NCBI GenBank assembly: GCA_028289095.1
Contig: JAQGGY010000004.1
Coordinates: forward strand, 1-37,119
Direction of reading: 5' to 3'
Length of the DNA: 37,119 nt
Origin: Candidatus Saccharimonadota bacterium
Lineage (GTDB): Bacteria > Patescibacteriota > Saccharimonadia > Saccharimonadales > Saccharimonadaceae
The position numbers and the translations under genes are program-made. Numbering within the stretch: position 1 is the first letter of the stretch; every line of letters begins with the position of its first letter. The notes under the pieces are model-generated. The model ran no database searches, had not been told where the DNA came from, and was given only the letters and a program-made list of their open reading frames with translations. Shown here piece after piece: positions 1 through 7,929 of the stretch.

Positions 1-32
1 GCGATAATTATTAATGTTTCTACTGTTTCCAT
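1..32 (-). CDS. 5' end of an unidentified gene downstream of radA (partial)
   Basis: An ATG at 32-30 on the minus strand opens a frame reading METVETLIII to the window edge. It begins 15 bases after the radA stop, so it is probably the next gene of the same transcript. The hydrophobic run directly after a short polar start would suit a membrane segment. The Shine-Dalgarno upstream is weak (AGAAAGAA). Only ten residues are visible, so no family can be named; in Bacillus the genes after radA are disA and a PIN/TRAM protein, but nothing here shows that. Confidence 0.4.
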   Translation of the reverse strand, partial: METVETLIII

Positions 33-47
33 GTTAGTTCTTTCTGA

Positions 48-1400
48 CTATTGCAAATAGTCAATTAAGGCTTGGCGTAAATCACCGACACCTTTGATAA
101 ATGAGTCCTTTTGCCCTGATTTTGGAGCAATTGCCTGGGTAAATCCAAGCTTTTTTGCCTCGGCGATACGACGGTCTGCGCTGTGAACACTACGGATTTC
201 GCCACCGAGTCCTATTTCACCGAAAACAACAAGTTCGTCACCTAGTCGTTTACCTGCCGCTGCGCTGGCAATCGCCATACAAATCGCAAGATCAGCTGCT
301 GGATCGTTTAATTTTAGCCCGCCGACAACATTTATATAAATGTCTTTATCTGATAAATTTAACTTCGTTCGTCGTTCAAGGACGGCAATCAAAAGGTTGA
401 GGCGGTTTAAATCAAAACCCGAGGCTGTACGCTTAGGATATCCGAAACTGGTTGGATTGACAAGTGCCTGAATTTCAACAAGCAACGGCCGAGTACCTTC
501 TAGCGTCGCCATAACGACCGATCCGTCCGCATTTTGGCGCTCGGCAAGCAACGCCGCTGATGGGTTTTCAACCACACGTAGCCCTTGTTCGTACATCTCA
601 AATATCGCTGCTTCATTTGTTGATCCAAAGCGGTTTTTCACCGCGCGTACCACCTTAAAGCCACCGTAGCGATCACCTTCGAATTGCAACACAACATCCA
701 CTAGATGCTCTAGTACCTTCGGTCCCGCAATGCTACCCTCTTTCGTGACATGTCCAACCAGCACAACAGCGGCACCTGCTTCTTTGGCGGCGCGGATAAT
801 CACATTACTACTATTTGTAATTTGGCTGACCGTACCTGGAGCAGATGTAATTTCATCCAGACTTAGCGTCTGAATCGAATCAATAATGACTAATTTATAA
901 GCACCCGAACGGATAGTCGCCGCAATGTCATCCGCGCTAGTACTTGCCACAAAATGTAATTGTTCGCGAGTATTCGCACCCAATCGCTCAGCACGCAACT
1001 TAACCTGACTAGCGGACTCTTCGCCACTGGCATACAATACTGTCTGCGTCTTACCGACTTCACTAGCCACCTGCAATAGCAGTGTACTTTTTCCAATACC
1101 CGGCTGCCCAGCCATCAACATAACGCCACCTGGCAAGATTCCACCACCAAGTACGGCATCTAGATCGCTATACCCTGTCGTCAGACGCATTGCAGTTTCT
1201 TCTATGGAAATTGACTGCATCGTCTGAGGCGTTAACACGCGCCCGCTACTTGCGCTTTTTGCTACCGCTGATTTGCCTTGACTGACCGCGGCCTGTTCAA
1301 CCAGCGTATTCCATTCACCGCAATTATCACACTTACCTATCCATTTCGGATATGACGCGCCACAGTTTTGACAGATAAATTGTGTTCTACTTTTAACCAT
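48..1400 (-). CDS. radA: DNA repair protein RadA (Sms)
   Basis: This RecA-like ATPase promotes branch migration and processing of recombination intermediates during DNA repair and transformation. The 450-residue length is normal. An N-terminal C4 zinc finger uses Cys10, Cys13, Cys24 and Cys27. The Walker A motif GQPGIGKST lies at about residues 98-106, the RadA-specific KNRFG motif at 255-259, and a Lon-protease-like domain fills the C-terminal third. The ATG at 1400 is supported by a TATAAT box (1408-1413) ending 7 nt before it, with no Shine-Dalgarno, which suggests a leaderless mRNA. The gene lies just downstream of the clpC pair, as in Firmicutes, and has its own promoter. Identity is secure. 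Confidence 0.96.
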   Translation of the reverse strand: MVKSRTQFICQNCGASYPKWIGKCDNCGEWNTLVEQAAVSQGKSAVAKSASSGRVLTPQTMQSISIEETAMRLTTGYSDLDAVLGGGILPGGVMLMAGQPGIGKSTLLLQVASEVGKTQTVLYASGEESASQVKLRAERLGANTREQLHFVASTSADDIAATIRSGAYKLVIIDSIQTLSLDEITSAPGTVSQITNSSNVIIRAAKEAGAAVVLVGHVTKEGSIAGPKVLEHLVDVVLQFEGDRYGGFKVVRAVKNRFGSTNEAAIFEMYEQGLRVVENPSAALLAERQNADGSVVMATLEGTRPLLVEIQALVNPTSFGYPKRTASGFDLNRLNLLIAVLERRTKLNLSDKDIYINVVGGLKLNDPAADLAICMAIASAAAGKRLGDELVVFGEIGLGGEIRSVHSADRRIAEAKKLGFTQAIAPKSGQKDSFIKGVGDLRQALIDYLQ

Positions 1401-1407
1401 TATGCCT

Positions 1408-1413
1408 ATTATA
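1408..1413 (-). promoter_or_regulatory. -10 box of radA (leaderless type)
   Basis: A perfect TATAAT on the minus strand ends 7 nt before the radA ATG, leaving no space for a ribosome-binding site. A transcript from it would start at or next to the start codon. No convincing -35 box was found. Confidence 0.6.
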
Positions 1414-1429
1414 GCATTTGACGTTAGTG

Positions 1430-2431
1430 TTACAGACTGGGCGCTGGTGCCAAGCTACTGTCGATGCTTTTGTTTAACGCTTCCGACTCGCTAGCAATAA
1501 TCAATAATTCTTCACGCAATGCGTCAAACCTCTTCCTCTCTTGGTTAATACTTTCGCGCATAGCGTCAAGTGAAGCCGCACGAGAGACTAAATTCGCCCT
1601 TTCTTTGTCAAAATCAGCTTGTGACGAAAAATCACCATCGCTAGCGCGGCCGTTAAAGTCAGAAATATCCTGATTTAGCTGATTCACTTGGCGGTTATAG
1701 CTGGCGGTACTTATTTCTATACTTTCCTTTAATGCCGTCAGCTGATTACTTAGCTCTTCGCTACGTATCTGCAATTCAGCAAAAATACTGGCATACCGAG
1801 TATGTAACGCTACTACTTGACTACGATCGGTGAAATATTTTTTATAATGCGCTTCTAATTCAGCACTAACATTTATAACCTCGGTGCCGATGATTGAATG
1901 CAATTCGTTATCACGTTCGCCAGGCTCAGTACGAGCATAGAATGCCATCCGCTCCGCAAAGTCACTGTCTCTACTAAGTTTCGCATACTCAGCTTCAACC
2001 AACGAATTGACCGCATTACGCTCGGCGTCACCCATGCGCAGATATGCCGCATGTAACATTTCATGAGCCGAGGTTACCTCGCGGATTCCGTCAAGCTTCG
2101 GATTGGGGACATTATAGATATATATTCTGTCACTGTCATAGCAGCCTAAAATAGCCGTGCTTTTTTCGATTCGCGAACACTTGTCATTGAACGCCTGCGT
2201 CCTTTCAAGGGAGGGACGGCTTGCGTAAAATAAGAATTCGCCCTTCTCACTCATAGCAGTCCGGCCAACAAAGCCTGCAATTTCTTCGGTAGGCTTGTAC
2301 TGCCACACCGCAATGTGGTCAAGAATAAGTTGACGATTCCCTAAAAGGACCAGTGTAATCGCAACAGATATGAGCGTAACAACCAAACTGGCAATGTAAC
2401 CAGCAGATTTAAACTGTTTCGTGTCTAACAT
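1430..2431 (-). CDS. Membrane-anchored HExxH protein with coiled-coil tail
   Basis: The family is not one I can name. A transmembrane segment spans about residues 10-31, so the rest probably lies outside the membrane. The sequence TSAHEMLHAAY places a zincin-type HExxH motif at His123-Glu124-His127. A third ligand is not certain; acidic residues near 170-180 (GERDNELH) are candidates. The C-terminal 140 residues are rich in Glu, Gln, Ser and Leu with heptad-like spacing and should form a coiled coil. Two Cys (about 85 and 97) precede the motif. The start overlaps the end of clpC by 23 nt, so the two are co-transcribed and probably coupled, linking it to protein quality control or the CIRCE heat-shock regulon. 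A membrane-bound metallopeptidase is the best inference, with catalysis unproven. Confidence 0.75.
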   Translation of the reverse strand: MLDTKQFKSAGYIASLVVTLISVAITLVLLGNRQLILDHIAVWQYKPTEEIAGFVGRTAMSEKGEFLFYASRPSLERTQAFNDKCSRIEKSTAILGCYDSDRIYIYNVPNPKLDGIREVTSAHEMLHAAYLRMGDAERNAVNSLVEAEYAKLSRDSDFAERMAFYARTEPGERDNELHSIIGTEVINVSAELEAHYKKYFTDRSQVVALHTRYASIFAELQIRSEELSNQLTALKESIEISTASYNRQVNQLNQDISDFNGRASDGDFSSQADFDKERANLVSRAASLDAMRESINQERKRFDALREELLIIASESEALNKSIDSSLAPAPSL

Positions 2432-4889
2432 TAATTACTATTTTACCCTTTTGTGCGCCAACTTCAAGCACACTGCCTTTTTCATATTCACCCGACAGTA
2501 TACCATCAGCGATTCCATGTTCAAGTTCATCTTGGATCGCACGTCGAAGCGGACGGGCACCGAATTTTTCATCGTAGCCTTTTTCAATCAACAAACGCTT
2601 TGCAGCCGGTTTAATGACCAAGTGTATGCCCTTACGAATAACGCGTTCCTGCAACTCGTTAATTAGATTGTCAAAGATTCTGCTAATTTCCTTGCGTGTC
2701 AGCGCTCGGAATGTGACAATGCTATCAAAGCGGTTGATTAACTCTGGCCGCATCATTTTTGATAGCGCCGCTTTAGCTGAAGCCGCGTTTTCTTCGTGGA
2801 TGGCGTCTAGCTTTTGCGCGTCGTTTTTTGAACTAGCATGGAAACCTAAACTTGATTCTTTCATCATACGGTCTGCACCTAAGTTGCTCGTCAGAATGAT
2901 AATCGTGTTTGTAAAATCTATGCTTCGATTTTTTGAATCAGTCAATTTTCCATCTTCGAGCAACTGCAATAACAATTGGAAAACATCTGGATGTGCTTTT
3001 TCGATTTCATCAAATAGCACGACACTGTACGGCTGTCGCCTAATCTTGTCGGTTAATTGCCCGCCATCGTCATAGCCAACGTATCCTGCTGGCGCGCCTA
3101 CTAATCGACTGCTGGTGTGTTTCTCTCCAAATTCGCTCATATCAATTTTTATCAATGCATCATCACTGCCAAATACTTCACGCGCAAGCACGCGAGCAAG
3201 TTCGGTTTTACCTACACCGGTCGGACCCATAAATACGAATGAACCGATTGGTCGTTTCGTACTTGCCACGCCACTACGGCTACGTCGTATCGCCTGAGCA
3301 ACTTTTTCGACTGCTTCATGTTGACCAATAATATATTTACCAAGGTGTTTTTCAAGTGTACGAAGCAACTTTGCTTCTGATTTTTGTACTCGCTCGACAG
3401 GGATACCTGTCATAGTTGCGATTGCATGTGCAATATCGTTATCCGTTAATTTAATCGGGGTATTTTGCTCGTAATCTTGGCGCGTTTCTTCGAGTTTGAC
3501 GCTGATTTGACTGATACGTGTTTTGTATAACGCCGCGCGCTCGTAATCTTCGCTAGCAACCGCATCTTCCATTTTTTCGTTCAGATTTTTTAATTGCCTA
3601 GTAAAGTCGCGTAGCTTGCTTGGTTTGCGACCAGATTTTACACGGACCAACGCAGACGCTTCATCAATCACATCGATTGCCTTGTCGGGCATGAACCGTT
3701 CACTAACATAGCGATCGGCCATATAGACAGCGTCTTCGATCACCTCGTCACTCATCGTGACGCCATGGTGACTTTCGTAATGGCTGCGCAGACCTTTCAT
3801 AATAGCAATCGTATCCTTGATATTAGGTTCGGGAACAATAATCGTTTGAAAGCGTCGTTCAAGGGCACTATCCTTTTCGATATGCTTGCGGTATTCATCC
3901 AGTGTCGTTGCGCCAATCAAGTGCAGTTCACCGCGCGCAAGCGCAGGTTTAAGCATATTAGCTGCATCTAGCGCGCCTTCAGCCGCACCAGCACCAACAA
4001 GCAAATGTAGTTCATCGATAAAAATAATGACATTCTTTTGCTGCTTCAATTCTTCGACAACCTTTTTTAGGCGCTCTTCAAATTCTCCACGGTATTTCGT
4101 ACCCGCGATCATCGCCGCAAGGTCAAGCTGTATTACGCGCTTGTCTAGCAAGTGGTCAGGCACATCTTCGCGAGCAATACGCTGCGCCAGGCCCTCAACG
4201 ATCGCCGTCTTGCCAACACCAGGCTCACCAATAAGTACAGGGTTATTTTTTGTACGACGGCTAAGGATAGTGACAAGACGCTCTTCCTGCTCGTCACGTC
4301 CAATAACTGGATCGAGTTCATTCTGCTTAGCTTTGCTAGTCAGATCAATGCCGAACGTTTCCAACATGCCACCGCGTCCAGCGCGGCGCTTTGTCGGATT
4401 TACTGCTGTGGTATCATTGTCGCCATATGAACCATTTTGACGATCAAAAAACTCTTCAAGTTCGCTGGTTAGCTCTGTAACATCTATATTCATGTCACGA
4501 AGCAGTACGGTCGCACGTGCATTTTTTTGACTAAGGATACTATACAAAATATGTTCAGTACCTAGATAATCGTGATGGAATTCTTGGGCGATATCCCAAC
4601 CCATTTTTAAAGTCAGTTTTGCTGTTTCAGACAAGCCTTTTGCGCCAGTACTGACGACAAGTGTTCGCGGCGTTAAATTCAGTGCAAGTTCTGCGCGGTC
4701 TAGCGTTATACCCGCATCAGCAAGTACCTTTGCGCCAACCGACGATCCTTGCGCTAAAACACCGAGTAAAAGATGCTCGGTGCCGATATATGCACTCCCA
4801 TACCCACGCGCAATTGCGTCGGCATGCTGCAGACTGACACGTGCGTTGTCAGTTAAGTGCGATAGGAAATCAGCGAAATCATCTGCCAT
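2409..4889 (-). CDS. clpC: ATP-dependent Clp protease ATP-binding subunit ClpC
   Basis: This Hsp100 unfoldase feeds substrates to ClpP. The order is two Clp-N repeats (about 1-140), AAA+ domain 1 with GEPGVGKT, a middle domain with a UVR-like helix pair (EDYERAALYKTRI), AAA+ domain 2 with GPTGVGKTE, and a ClpB-type C-terminal domain. The ATG at 4889 begins MADDFADF, giving 826 residues, a normal ClpC length. A longer frame opens at 4928, but those 13 residues are atypical and encode the GGGAGG ribosome-binding site. That site sits 15 nt from the ATG, a rather long spacing. The promoter upstream is overlapped by an exact CIRCE, so HrcA heat-shock control is expected. Identity is secure; the exact start is slightly uncertain. 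Confidence 0.96.
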   Translation of the reverse strand: MADDFADFLSHLTDNARVSLQHADAIARGYGSAYIGTEHLLLGVLAQGSSVGAKVLADAGITLDRAELALNLTPRTLVVSTGAKGLSETAKLTLKMGWDIAQEFHHDYLGTEHILYSILSQKNARATVLLRDMNIDVTELTSELEEFFDRQNGSYGDNDTTAVNPTKRRAGRGGMLETFGIDLTSKAKQNELDPVIGRDEQEERLVTILSRRTKNNPVLIGEPGVGKTAIVEGLAQRIAREDVPDHLLDKRVIQLDLAAMIAGTKYRGEFEERLKKVVEELKQQKNVIIFIDELHLLVGAGAAEGALDAANMLKPALARGELHLIGATTLDEYRKHIEKDSALERRFQTIIVPEPNIKDTIAIMKGLRSHYESHHGVTMSDEVIEDAVYMADRYVSERFMPDKAIDVIDEASALVRVKSGRKPSKLRDFTRQLKNLNEKMEDAVASEDYERAALYKTRISQISVKLEETRQDYEQNTPIKLTDNDIAHAIATMTGIPVERVQKSEAKLLRTLEKHLGKYIIGQHEAVEKVAQAIRRSRSGVASTKRPIGSFVFMGPTGVGKTELARVLAREVFGSDDALIKIDMSEFGEKHTSSRLVGAPAGYVGYDDGGQLTDKIRRQPYSVVLFDEIEKAHPDVFQLLLQLLEDGKLTDSKNRSIDFTNTIIILTSNLGADRMMKESSLGFHASSKNDAQKLDAIHEENAASAKAALSKMMRPELINRFDSIVTFRALTRKEISRIFDNLINELQERVIRKGIHLVIKPAAKRLLIEKGYDEKFGARPLRRAIQDELEHGIADGILSGEYEKGSVLEVGAQKGKIVINVRHETV

Positions 4890-4958
4890 AATTCTATTAT
4901 CAATCCTCCCTAGCGGTAGCGCAAGCATTTTATGCTATTACCCACCTTACTATCAATT

Positions 4959-4988
4959 ATTATAACCAAAAGTTAGCACTCAAGTCAA
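4959..4988 (-). promoter_or_regulatory. clpC promoter
   Basis: On the minus strand a -35 TTGACT (4983-4988) and a -10 TATAAT (4959-4964) are 18 bp apart. The -35 lies inside the CIRCE spacer, so bound HrcA would block RNA polymerase. Transcription would start near 4952, giving a leader of about 60 nt. Confidence 0.8.
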
Positions 4989-4999
4989 TAGAGTGCTAA
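4973..4999. promoter_or_regulatory. CIRCE operator (HrcA binding site)
   Basis: The sequence is an exact TTAGCACTC-N9-GAGTGCTAA inverted repeat, the CIRCE consensus recognised by the heat-shock repressor HrcA. It covers the -35 box of clpC and lies 5 bp from the -35 of the divergent small-gene promoter, so it could control both directions. hrcA itself is not in the window. Confidence 0.95.
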
Positions 5000-5003
5000 T
5001 AAT

Positions 5004-5032
5004 TTGACAACACTAGCTTTTCGCATTAAATA
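5004..5032 (+). promoter_or_regulatory. Candidate promoter of the small-gene pair
   Basis: A perfect TTGACA (5004-5009) is followed after 16-17 bp by a weak -10 (TTAAAT or TAAATA, 5026-5032). It faces away from clpC and abuts the CIRCE. Confidence 0.5.
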
Positions 5033-5082
5033 GGCGCATAATGAATACAACTAATGTACCAAGTACATGGAAGAGGACAAAT

Positions 5083-5151
5083 ATGGCGAAGAGTACTGAT
5101 CGAAGAAAAGAAACGAAGAAACCTAAGCAAAAAAAGGTTACGGCCGTTTAA
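5083..5151 (+). CDS. 22-residue lysine-rich small protein
   Basis: A short ORF reads MAKSTDRRKETKKPKQKK and then VTAV. It has a good AGAGGA ribosome-binding site about 7 nt upstream, and its TAA stop shares its A with the next ATG (TAATG), which is typical translational coupling. About half the residues are Lys or Arg, so binding to nucleic acid is possible but not shown. It may be a real small protein or a leader peptide for the next gene. Its position next to a CIRCE raises the chance of heat-shock control. Confidence 0.6.
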   Translation: MAKSTDRRKETKKPKQKKVTAV

Positions 5152-5372
5152 TGCCACCTCTAATGACCGTCGATGAAATCACGACTAAGTTAGAACAATT
5201 ACAATCTGATCCAAAGATGGTTACAAAAAGTGCCTATAGTCCATCTGCCGTCGACTACCCTGACAACAAACTACCGTTTGTCCAGATTCACCTTGCCTAC
5301 CTAAAAAAGCACCACCAGGTTAACCCTGCACAGTATATTTCTAATTTAGAAATCATGATCAAGCAGCGATAG
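5151..5372 (+). CDS. Conserved-looking hypothetical protein, 73 aa
   Basis: I do not recognise this gene. It encodes a small soluble protein starting MPPLMTVDEI, without Cys, signal peptide or membrane segment. The second half (FVQIHLAYLKKHHQVNP) looks helical and basic. The start overlaps the stop of the 22-residue ORF by one base and has no separate ribosome-binding site, so it is probably translated by reinitiation. The pair ends at a strong hairpin terminator at 5385-5422. Confidence 0.65.
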   Translation: MPPLMTVDEITTKLEQLQSDPKMVTKSAYSPSAVDYPDNKLPFVQIHLAYLKKHHQVNPAQYISNLEIMIKQR

Positions 5373-5384
5373 ATTCGTTCAACC

Positions 5385-5422
5385 AATTAAAAACCTCCGC
5401 AGTGCTGCGGAGGTTTTTAATT
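5385..5422. terminator. Bidirectional intrinsic terminator
   Basis: A perfect 17-bp stem (5385-5401 with 5406-5422) has a GTGC loop, a GC-rich core and A/T flanks giving a U-tract in either direction. It serves the small-gene pair (+) and nusA (-), which converge here. Confidence 0.9.
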
Positions 5423-5433
5423 GCAGTAATAAT

Positions 5434-6564
5434 TTACTCTTCCGTTGATTCCTCGACGGCGTTCATCAAACTGTCTTCAATGTTTTTACGTGGTTTAGCG
5501 TCGGCTGGCTTTTCAGCAGCGACCTGTGCAGTTTCGATATCTAGTTCATAACCAGTCAAACGACTAGCAAGGCGTACGTTCTGTCCGCCACGGCCGATAG
5601 CAATAGATTGCTGATCTTCGTAAACAAATACTTTGGCACGTTTAGCAGCTTCATCGATTTCGACTCTGACTACTTCCGCAGGACTAAGCGCGTTACGAAT
5701 GAATTGTTCGTTGTTTGCATCATATGTAATGATGTCGATTTTTTCTTGGTCGCCAATTTCGTTCATTACGGCCTGGACACGAGTACCATGACCGCCAACG
5801 AACGTACCGACTGGATCAACACCAGGAACGGTAGAAACGACAGCTAGTTTTGTACGGCGACCAGCTTCGCGGGCAATCGCTTTGATTTCAACAGCGCCTG
5901 ATTCCATTTCTGGCACTTCTTGGCGGAAAAGGTATTCTACAAACGCTTCGTTGCCACGTGACAAAATCAATTGTGGACCACGATTGTCGCGCTCGATGTC
6001 TTTAATAAATACCTTGATGCGGCTACCTATGCTATAAAATTCGCCCTGGATCTGCTCGCTCTGGGGAATAATTCCCGTCGCTTTGCCTAGTTCCACGCGG
6101 ATAACACGCGGTTCGACACGTTGGACAATACCGTTGACGATCGTACCGATTTTATCTTCGTATTCTTCCAAAACAACTTCACGTTCTGCTTCGCGCAGAC
6201 GTTGCAATACAACCTGTTTTGCCGTCTGTGCAGCAACACGGCCAAAGCTAACTACTTCGAATTTCTCTTCAATCGTATCGCCCATAACTGCATCTTTTTT
6301 TACTTTTTTAGCGTCTTCTAAGCTAATTTCAACAGCGTCGCTGCCAACTTCTTCGACAACTTCGCGAGCGACGAATACATTTGCAGTACCGTCATTAACA
6401 TTCAGTTCAGCACGTACTTCTTGGTCACGTTCACCGTTGTCACGGCGCCATGCAGCAGCAATTGCCTGTTCGATCACAGACAATACGACTTCTTCTGGTA
6501 AGTTTTTTTCTTCTGCAATCGTGCGGACTGCTAATGTCAATTGTTTGATATTTATATCTTCCAT
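5434..6564 (-). CDS. nusA: Transcription termination/antitermination factor NusA
   Basis: NusA binds RNA polymerase and nascent RNA, stimulating pausing, termination and antitermination. At 376 residues it has the short form: N-terminal polymerase-binding domain (about 1-125), S1 domain (about 135-200), then two KH domains (about 200-345). The second KH carries IGRGGQNVRLASRLTG, and the first has GVDPVGTFVGGHGTRVQA. The C-terminal acidic repeats of E. coli NusA are absent and the tail is only an acidic stretch. An AAGGAG site 8-9 nt upstream fixes the ATG at 6564. The usual rimP and infB neighbours are not adjacent. A terminator-like hairpin lies only 23 nt before the start, downstream of the likely promoter. 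Confidence 0.96.
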   Translation of the reverse strand: MEDINIKQLTLAVRTIAEEKNLPEEVVLSVIEQAIAAAWRRDNGERDQEVRAELNVNDGTANVFVAREVVEEVGSDAVEISLEDAKKVKKDAVMGDTIEEKFEVVSFGRVAAQTAKQVVLQRLREAEREVVLEEYEDKIGTIVNGIVQRVEPRVIRVELGKATGIIPQSEQIQGEFYSIGSRIKVFIKDIERDNRGPQLILSRGNEAFVEYLFRQEVPEMESGAVEIKAIAREAGRRTKLAVVSTVPGVDPVGTFVGGHGTRVQAVMNEIGDQEKIDIITYDANNEQFIRNALSPAEVVRVEIDEAAKRAKVFVYEDQQSIAIGRGGQNVRLASRLTGYELDIETAQVAAEKPADAKPRKNIEDSLMNAVEESTEE

Positions 6565-6587
6565 GACGTGTTCTCCTTATTTTTATG

Positions 6588-6611
6588 AAAAAATCCGACC
6601 TGCTGGCCGGA
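6588..6611 (-). terminator. Terminator hairpin in the nusA leader (possible attenuator)
   Basis: On the minus strand TCCGGCC pairs with GGTCGGA (one G-U) around an AGCA loop, followed by six U residues. It ends 23 nt before the nusA ATG. It may simply end the glycosylase transcript. Because the only visible nusA promoter lies upstream of it, it may also attenuate nusA. Confidence 0.75.
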
Positions 6612-6628
6612 ATTAATGTACTACACGT

Positions 6629-6657
6629 AGTATATCACCTGTTACTACCCTTAGCAA
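6629..6657 (-). promoter_or_regulatory. Candidate nusA promoter at the end of the glycosylase gene
   Basis: TTGCTA (6652-6657) and TATACT (6629-6634) are 17 bp apart on the minus strand. A transcript would start near 6622, just before the terminator-like hairpin. Confidence 0.5.
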
Positions 6658-7264
6658 GCAATTTCACTGCCGGCACTTTTACTGACACAAACGGATTATC
6701 CTGAATATAGAATCGCCAAAGCACCTCCTTGGCTTTACTTATTCCTATCCGCGTCGTGGCAACGATATCTGATTCAGGTAATTCAGGCTGTATGATAAGC
6801 CTAAGCGGAGGTTTTGATAAATCATGCCCATTCATATTCAAATCTATCCCCAACGCCTGGCAAAGTTTTGCCGGCCCATTCGTCACATCTATTCCCGTCT
6901 TACCTTTTCGCCGTACTTCCAACAAGCTGGCATTGGTGAGTGGCTCTACTGCGCGAATTAATACTCCAGCACCAAACCCTTCATCCCCGGCTACTATATT
7001 GCAACAATAATGCATACCATACGTAAAGTAGACATACGCGCGACCCGCTGGCCCAAACATCGTTTCGACGCGTTGCGTGCGTCCATTATAGCTATGGCTC
7101 GCCGCATCGGTTTGATCATATGCTTCGGTTTCAACGATTTTCAACTGAGCGGTCTGTCCGTCTATTTCACGCTCTAAAATACATCCCAGTAATCTTCTTG
7201 CTGCGGTACTAGCGTCGGTCTCGAGGACAGAAAAATCATCGCTTTTTATTCGATCGGATGCCAT
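6635..7264 (-). CDS. DNA-3-methyladenine glycosylase (AAG/MPG family)
   Basis: This base-excision repair enzyme removes alkylated purines such as 3-methyladenine from DNA. The 209-residue protein shows the AAG family signatures: VETEAY at about 44-49, whose second Glu matches the catalytic Glu of human AAG, YVYFTYGMHYCCNI at about 77-90, RAVEP, and NGPAKLCQALGI. The ATG at 7264 lies inside the upstream ChaB-like gene (19-nt overlap), so the two are co-transcribed. The stop is TGA, showing that UGA terminates translation in this organism. Identity is secure. Confidence 0.93.
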   Translation of the reverse strand: MASDRIKSDDFSVLETDASTAARRLLGCILEREIDGQTAQLKIVETEAYDQTDAASHSYNGRTQRVETMFGPAGRAYVYFTYGMHYCCNIVAGDEGFGAGVLIRAVEPLTNASLLEVRRKGKTGIDVTNGPAKLCQALGIDLNMNGHDLSKPPLRLIIQPELPESDIVATTRIGISKAKEVLWRFYIQDNPFVSVKVPAVKLLAKGSNR

Positions 7265-7476
7265 TGCCCATCGTCACCTTTCTGATATTTGTGTTTAACG
7301 GCAGCCCATGCAACCCGATGCGACACTCCTTCACGATCGACATCATCACCACGATCCTGAGGGTTTTTATATTCGTCATAGGCACTATTAAACGCCGCTT
7401 TATAAATATCCTGCGCATGATCCGGCAACACGCGCTTTACATTTTCAGGCAAATCATCTACTTTTTTAAATGGCAT
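7246..7476 (-). CDS. ChaB-like small protein
   Basis: A 76-residue protein of the ChaB type: PENVKRVLPDHAQDIYKAAFNSAYDEY, then EGVSHRVAWAAVKHKY. This matches the conserved LP-xHAQ-IY-xAFN-A and AWAAVK pattern of the family. ChaB was named for cation transport regulation, but its real role is unclear; in phages and other bacteria such domains accompany DNA-related genes. A strong AAGGAGG site lies just upstream. It overlaps the DNA glycosylase by 19 nt, which favours a stress or DNA-repair context. Confidence 0.85.
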   Translation of the reverse strand: MPFKKVDDLPENVKRVLPDHAQDIYKAAFNSAYDEYKNPQDRGDDVDREGVSHRVAWAAVKHKYQKGDDGQWHPIE

Positions 7477-7527
7477 ATGTCACCTCCTTAATAATTTAGT
7501 TAGCTAATAAAGCCCCGAACCTCAGTC

Positions 7528-7848
7528 CTATAATCTTTCCTTCTCTCTTTCTTTTTCCGCAATCTTACTATCAGCTTCAGACCTAATTTGTTCTATTTCG
7601 GAATCGATCTGTCGCGCCCTGGCGTCCTGTAGTAACGATGCTTGTGATAATTGCTCCGACTCACTTTCATATCCATCAGCTTCGGCGATAAGGCGCTGCG
7701 CACGCTCGTCTTCGACTGCAGCCTTCGTTTCATCGCCATTTTTCCTGTATTCTTCAGCATTAAATGTAAAGCGTTCAGCTTGATGACGGTTACTAGCTGC
7801 TTTTGCCTGCAAATCCTGTGCCTGACTACCTAATTGTTGACTATTCAT
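7528..7848 (-). CDS. Small coiled-coil protein, 106 aa
   Basis: I do not recognise the family. The protein is almost wholly helical and rich in Ala, Glu, Gln, Arg and Ser, with heptad-like spacing from about residue 5 to the end, and no Cys or membrane segment. The ATG at 7848 (MNSQQLG) is chosen over one two codons upstream because GGAGG lies 9-10 nt from it and only 1 nt from the earlier one. A TAAAAT box within the TTAAAATAG stretch near 7877-7882 could be its -10. It is divergent from the FKBP gene and upstream of the ChaB-like gene in the same direction. Confidence 0.7.
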   Translation of the reverse strand: MNSQQLGSQAQDLQAKAASNRHQAERFTFNAEEYRKNGDETKAAVEDERAQRLIAEADGYESESEQLSQASLLQDARARQIDSEIEQIRSEADSKIAEKEREKERL

Positions 7849-7917
7849 AAACACATACCTCCTTCTCTGTATCTATTTTAACTCTTTCATAGATTCGTAC
7901 AAAATGCCGAATCATAG

Positions 7918-7923
7918 TAAAAT
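7918..7923 (+). promoter_or_regulatory. -10 box of the FKBP gene (leaderless type)
   Basis: TAAAAT ends 6 nt before the ATG at 7930. A transcript from it would begin at that ATG. It could also give a leader of about 40 nt to the internal ATG at 7969. Confidence 0.5.
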
Positions 7924-7929
7924 AGAAAT

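Noticed and set aside
3886..4440. Long plus-strand ORFs antisense to clpC, nusA, dnaE and other genes
   Set aside because: They are frames opposite well-supported genes, rich in Ser, Arg and Cys as expected from reverse-complement codons, with no family signature.
4890..4928. Longer clpC start at 4928 adding 13 residues
   Set aside because: The extra residues are not ClpC-like, the region holds the GGGAGG ribosome-binding site, and MADDFADF is the natural N-terminus.
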